A DNA stretch of 64,000 nt from Streptococcus pluranimalium (GTDB lineage Bacteria > Bacillota > Bacilli > Lactobacillales > Streptococcaceae), in contig NZ_CP025536.1 in NCBI RefSeq assembly GCF_002953735.1, positions 1,742,001 to 1,806,000 of the forward strand. The letters run 5' to 3'. Within the stretch, counting starts at the first letter, position 1. Each line of letters begins with the position of its first letter. The position numbers were made by a program, and so were the translations under genes. Shown here piece after piece: positions 62,845 through 64,000 of the stretch. A model generated the notes under the pieces. It saw only the letters and a list, made by a program, of their open reading frames with translations. It was not told the DNA's origin and ran no database searches.

Positions 62845-64000
62845 ATGTCAAATATCAATCTAAAACCCGAAGAAGTTGGGGTCTACGCGATTGGTGGTTT
62901 GGGAGAAATCGGAAAAAATACCTACGGGATTGAGTACCAAGATGAGATTATCATCGTTGATGCTGGTATTAAATTCCCAGAAGACGATTTGTTAGGGATT
63001 GACTATGTTATCCCTGACTATTCCTATATCGTTGAAAACATTGACCGTGTCAAAGCATTGGTCATCACCCATGGTCATGAGGACCATATCGGTGGTATTC
63101 CCTTCCTCCTTAAACAAGCCAATATCCCTATTTACGCTGGACCTCTTGCTCTTGCCCTCATCCGTGGCAAACTTGAAGAACATGGTCTTTTAAGAGATGC
63201 TAAACTTTTTGAAATCAATCATAACACTGAATTGACGTTTAAAAACCTTAGCGTTACCTTCTTCCGTACTACCCACTCTATTCCAGAGCCTTTAGGGATT
63301 GTTATCCACACTCCTCAAGGGAAAATTGTTTGTACCGGGGACTTTAAGTTCGACTTTACGCCAGTTGGTGAACCAGCTGACCTCCACCGTATGGCAGCTC
63401 TTGGAGAAGAGGGGGTTCTTTGCCTTCTCTCTGACTCTACCAACGCAGAAGTCCCTACTTTCACCAACTCAGAAAAAGTAGTCGGACAGTCCATCATGAA
63501 ACTCATTGAAGGTATTGAAGGACGTATCATTTTTGCTTCCTTTGCCTCAAACATCTTCCGTTTACAACAAGCTGCGGAAGCGGCTGTTAAAACAGGACGT
63601 AAAATTGTCGTTTTTGGGCGCTCAATGGAGAAAGCTATTGTCAATGGGGTTGAGCTTGGTTATATCAAGGTGCCAAAAGGGACTATTATTGAACCAAGCG
63701 AGATGAAAAATTACCACGCTAGCGAAATCCTCATTATGTGTACTGGTTCTCAAGGAGAGCCAATGGCAGCCTTAGCACGTATCGCTAATGGTATGCACCG
63801 TCAAGTAACCTTGCAACCTGGCGATACTGTTATCTTCTCATCAAGCCCAATCCCTGGTAACACCACAAGTGTTAATAAATTAATCAATACTATCCAAGAA
63901 GCTGGTGTTGAAGTTGTCCATGGTAAAATTAACAACATCCATACATCTGGACACGGTGGTCAACAAGAGCAGAAACTCATGCTTCGCTTGATAAAACCAA
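62845..64000 (+). CDS. rnjA: ribonuclease J1, N-terminal 385 codons (partial)
   Basis: Starts [20 protein letters not shown]. Metallo-beta-lactamase core [13 protein letters not shown] (zinc ligands), [15 protein letters not shown] and the beta-CASP part [19 protein letters not shown]. RNase J1 is a 5'-3' exonuclease and endonuclease central to Firmicute mRNA decay. The C-terminal third lies beyond the window. Same transcript as rpoY. Confidence 0.95.
   Translation, partial: MSNINLKPEEVGVYAIGGLGEIGKNTYGIEYQDEIIIVDAGIKFPEDDLLGIDYVIPDYSYIVENIDRVKALVITHGHEDHIGGIPFLLKQANIPIYAGPLALALIRGKLEEHGLLRDAKLFEINHNTELTFKNLSVTFFRTTHSIPEPLGIVIHTPQGKIVCTGDFKFDFTPVGEPADLHRMAALGEEGVLCLLSDSTNAEVPTFTNSEKVVGQSIMKLIEGIEGRIIFASFASNIFRLQQAAEAAVKTGRKIVVFGRSMEKAIVNGVELGYIKVPKGTIIEPSEMKNYHASEILIMCTGSQGEPMAALARIANGMHRQVTLQPGDTVIFSSSPIPGNTTSVNKLINTIQEAGVEVVHGKINNIHTSGHGGQQEQKLMLRLIKP

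Overview
The window looks like a Streptococcus chromosome. The conserved proteins (RNA polymerase delta and epsilon subunits, S9/L13, RecD2, PflB, PepX, CppA, RNase J1) have streptococcal sequence character, the DNA is AT-rich, and the operators fit AdcR, CcpA, CodY and MerR-type regulators. I do not assign a species; the PepX sequence does not resemble the S. thermophilus type as I remember it. No rRNA, tRNA or CRISPR array was seen.

Layout. 1-6 kb: start of pyrG, rpoE, an iron-containing alcohol dehydrogenase, a ThrE-type exporter, then a CzcO-like flavoprotein and an Amt-like channel diverging around an AdcR-type zinc operator. 6.05-17.18 kb: an 11-kb integrated element bounded by 74-bp direct repeats of the 3' end of rpsI. 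It carries an AbrB/Doc toxin-antitoxin pair, a 10-bp tandem array, a four-gene operon (155-aa protein, 77-aa protein, XRE-ImmA/IrrE, frameshifted AlbA/Schlafen-type ATPase), a two-gene restriction-modification locus with a 1454-residue nuclease?-helicase-methylase, a MobC-like gene and a 5'-truncated tyrosine integrase. 17-24 kb: rpsI/rplM with an L13 leader, degV, the Rae1/YacP nuclease, rlmB, a MerR regulator, radA (AUU start), dut, and two gene fragments fused by a deletion. 24-43.7 kb: FMN reductases and an FNT channel, rnhC-lepB-recD2, a 400-bp structured intergenic stretch, dinB, pflB, cppA, a TauE/SafE transporter, glpF, pepX and a CodY-box oligopeptide-binding lipoprotein.

43.7-53.5 kb is a second accessory region. 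A lactococcin 972-type bacteriocin locus (bacteriocin, DUF1430 membrane protein, ABC ATPase) sits between two diverged ~157-bp direct repeats and is preceded by a CcpA-type cre. Next to it are a truncated HdiR-like repressor, an AAA/OLD-like ATPase lacking its Walker A end, a CPBP protease, an IS3-family remnant, and a MerR regulator divergent from a DUF2268 metalloprotein. 53.6-64 kb returns to core genes: ebfC, a MerR pseudogene broken by a 26-bp duplication, an exonuclease, a DUF536-type protein, a BaiN/HI0933 flavoprotein, zinc-regulated rpsN, a threonine aldolase, azlCD, the tsaB-rimI-tsaD operon, rpoY and rnjA.

Strongest candidates for something new: the rpsI-borne defence cargo; a cluster of DnaA-box-like 9-mers in the 3' tail of recD2, four of them exactly 12 bp apart; the paired repeats flanking the bacteriocin locus, each with a 27-codon frame; and the 26-bp duplication that could switch a MerR gene off and on.
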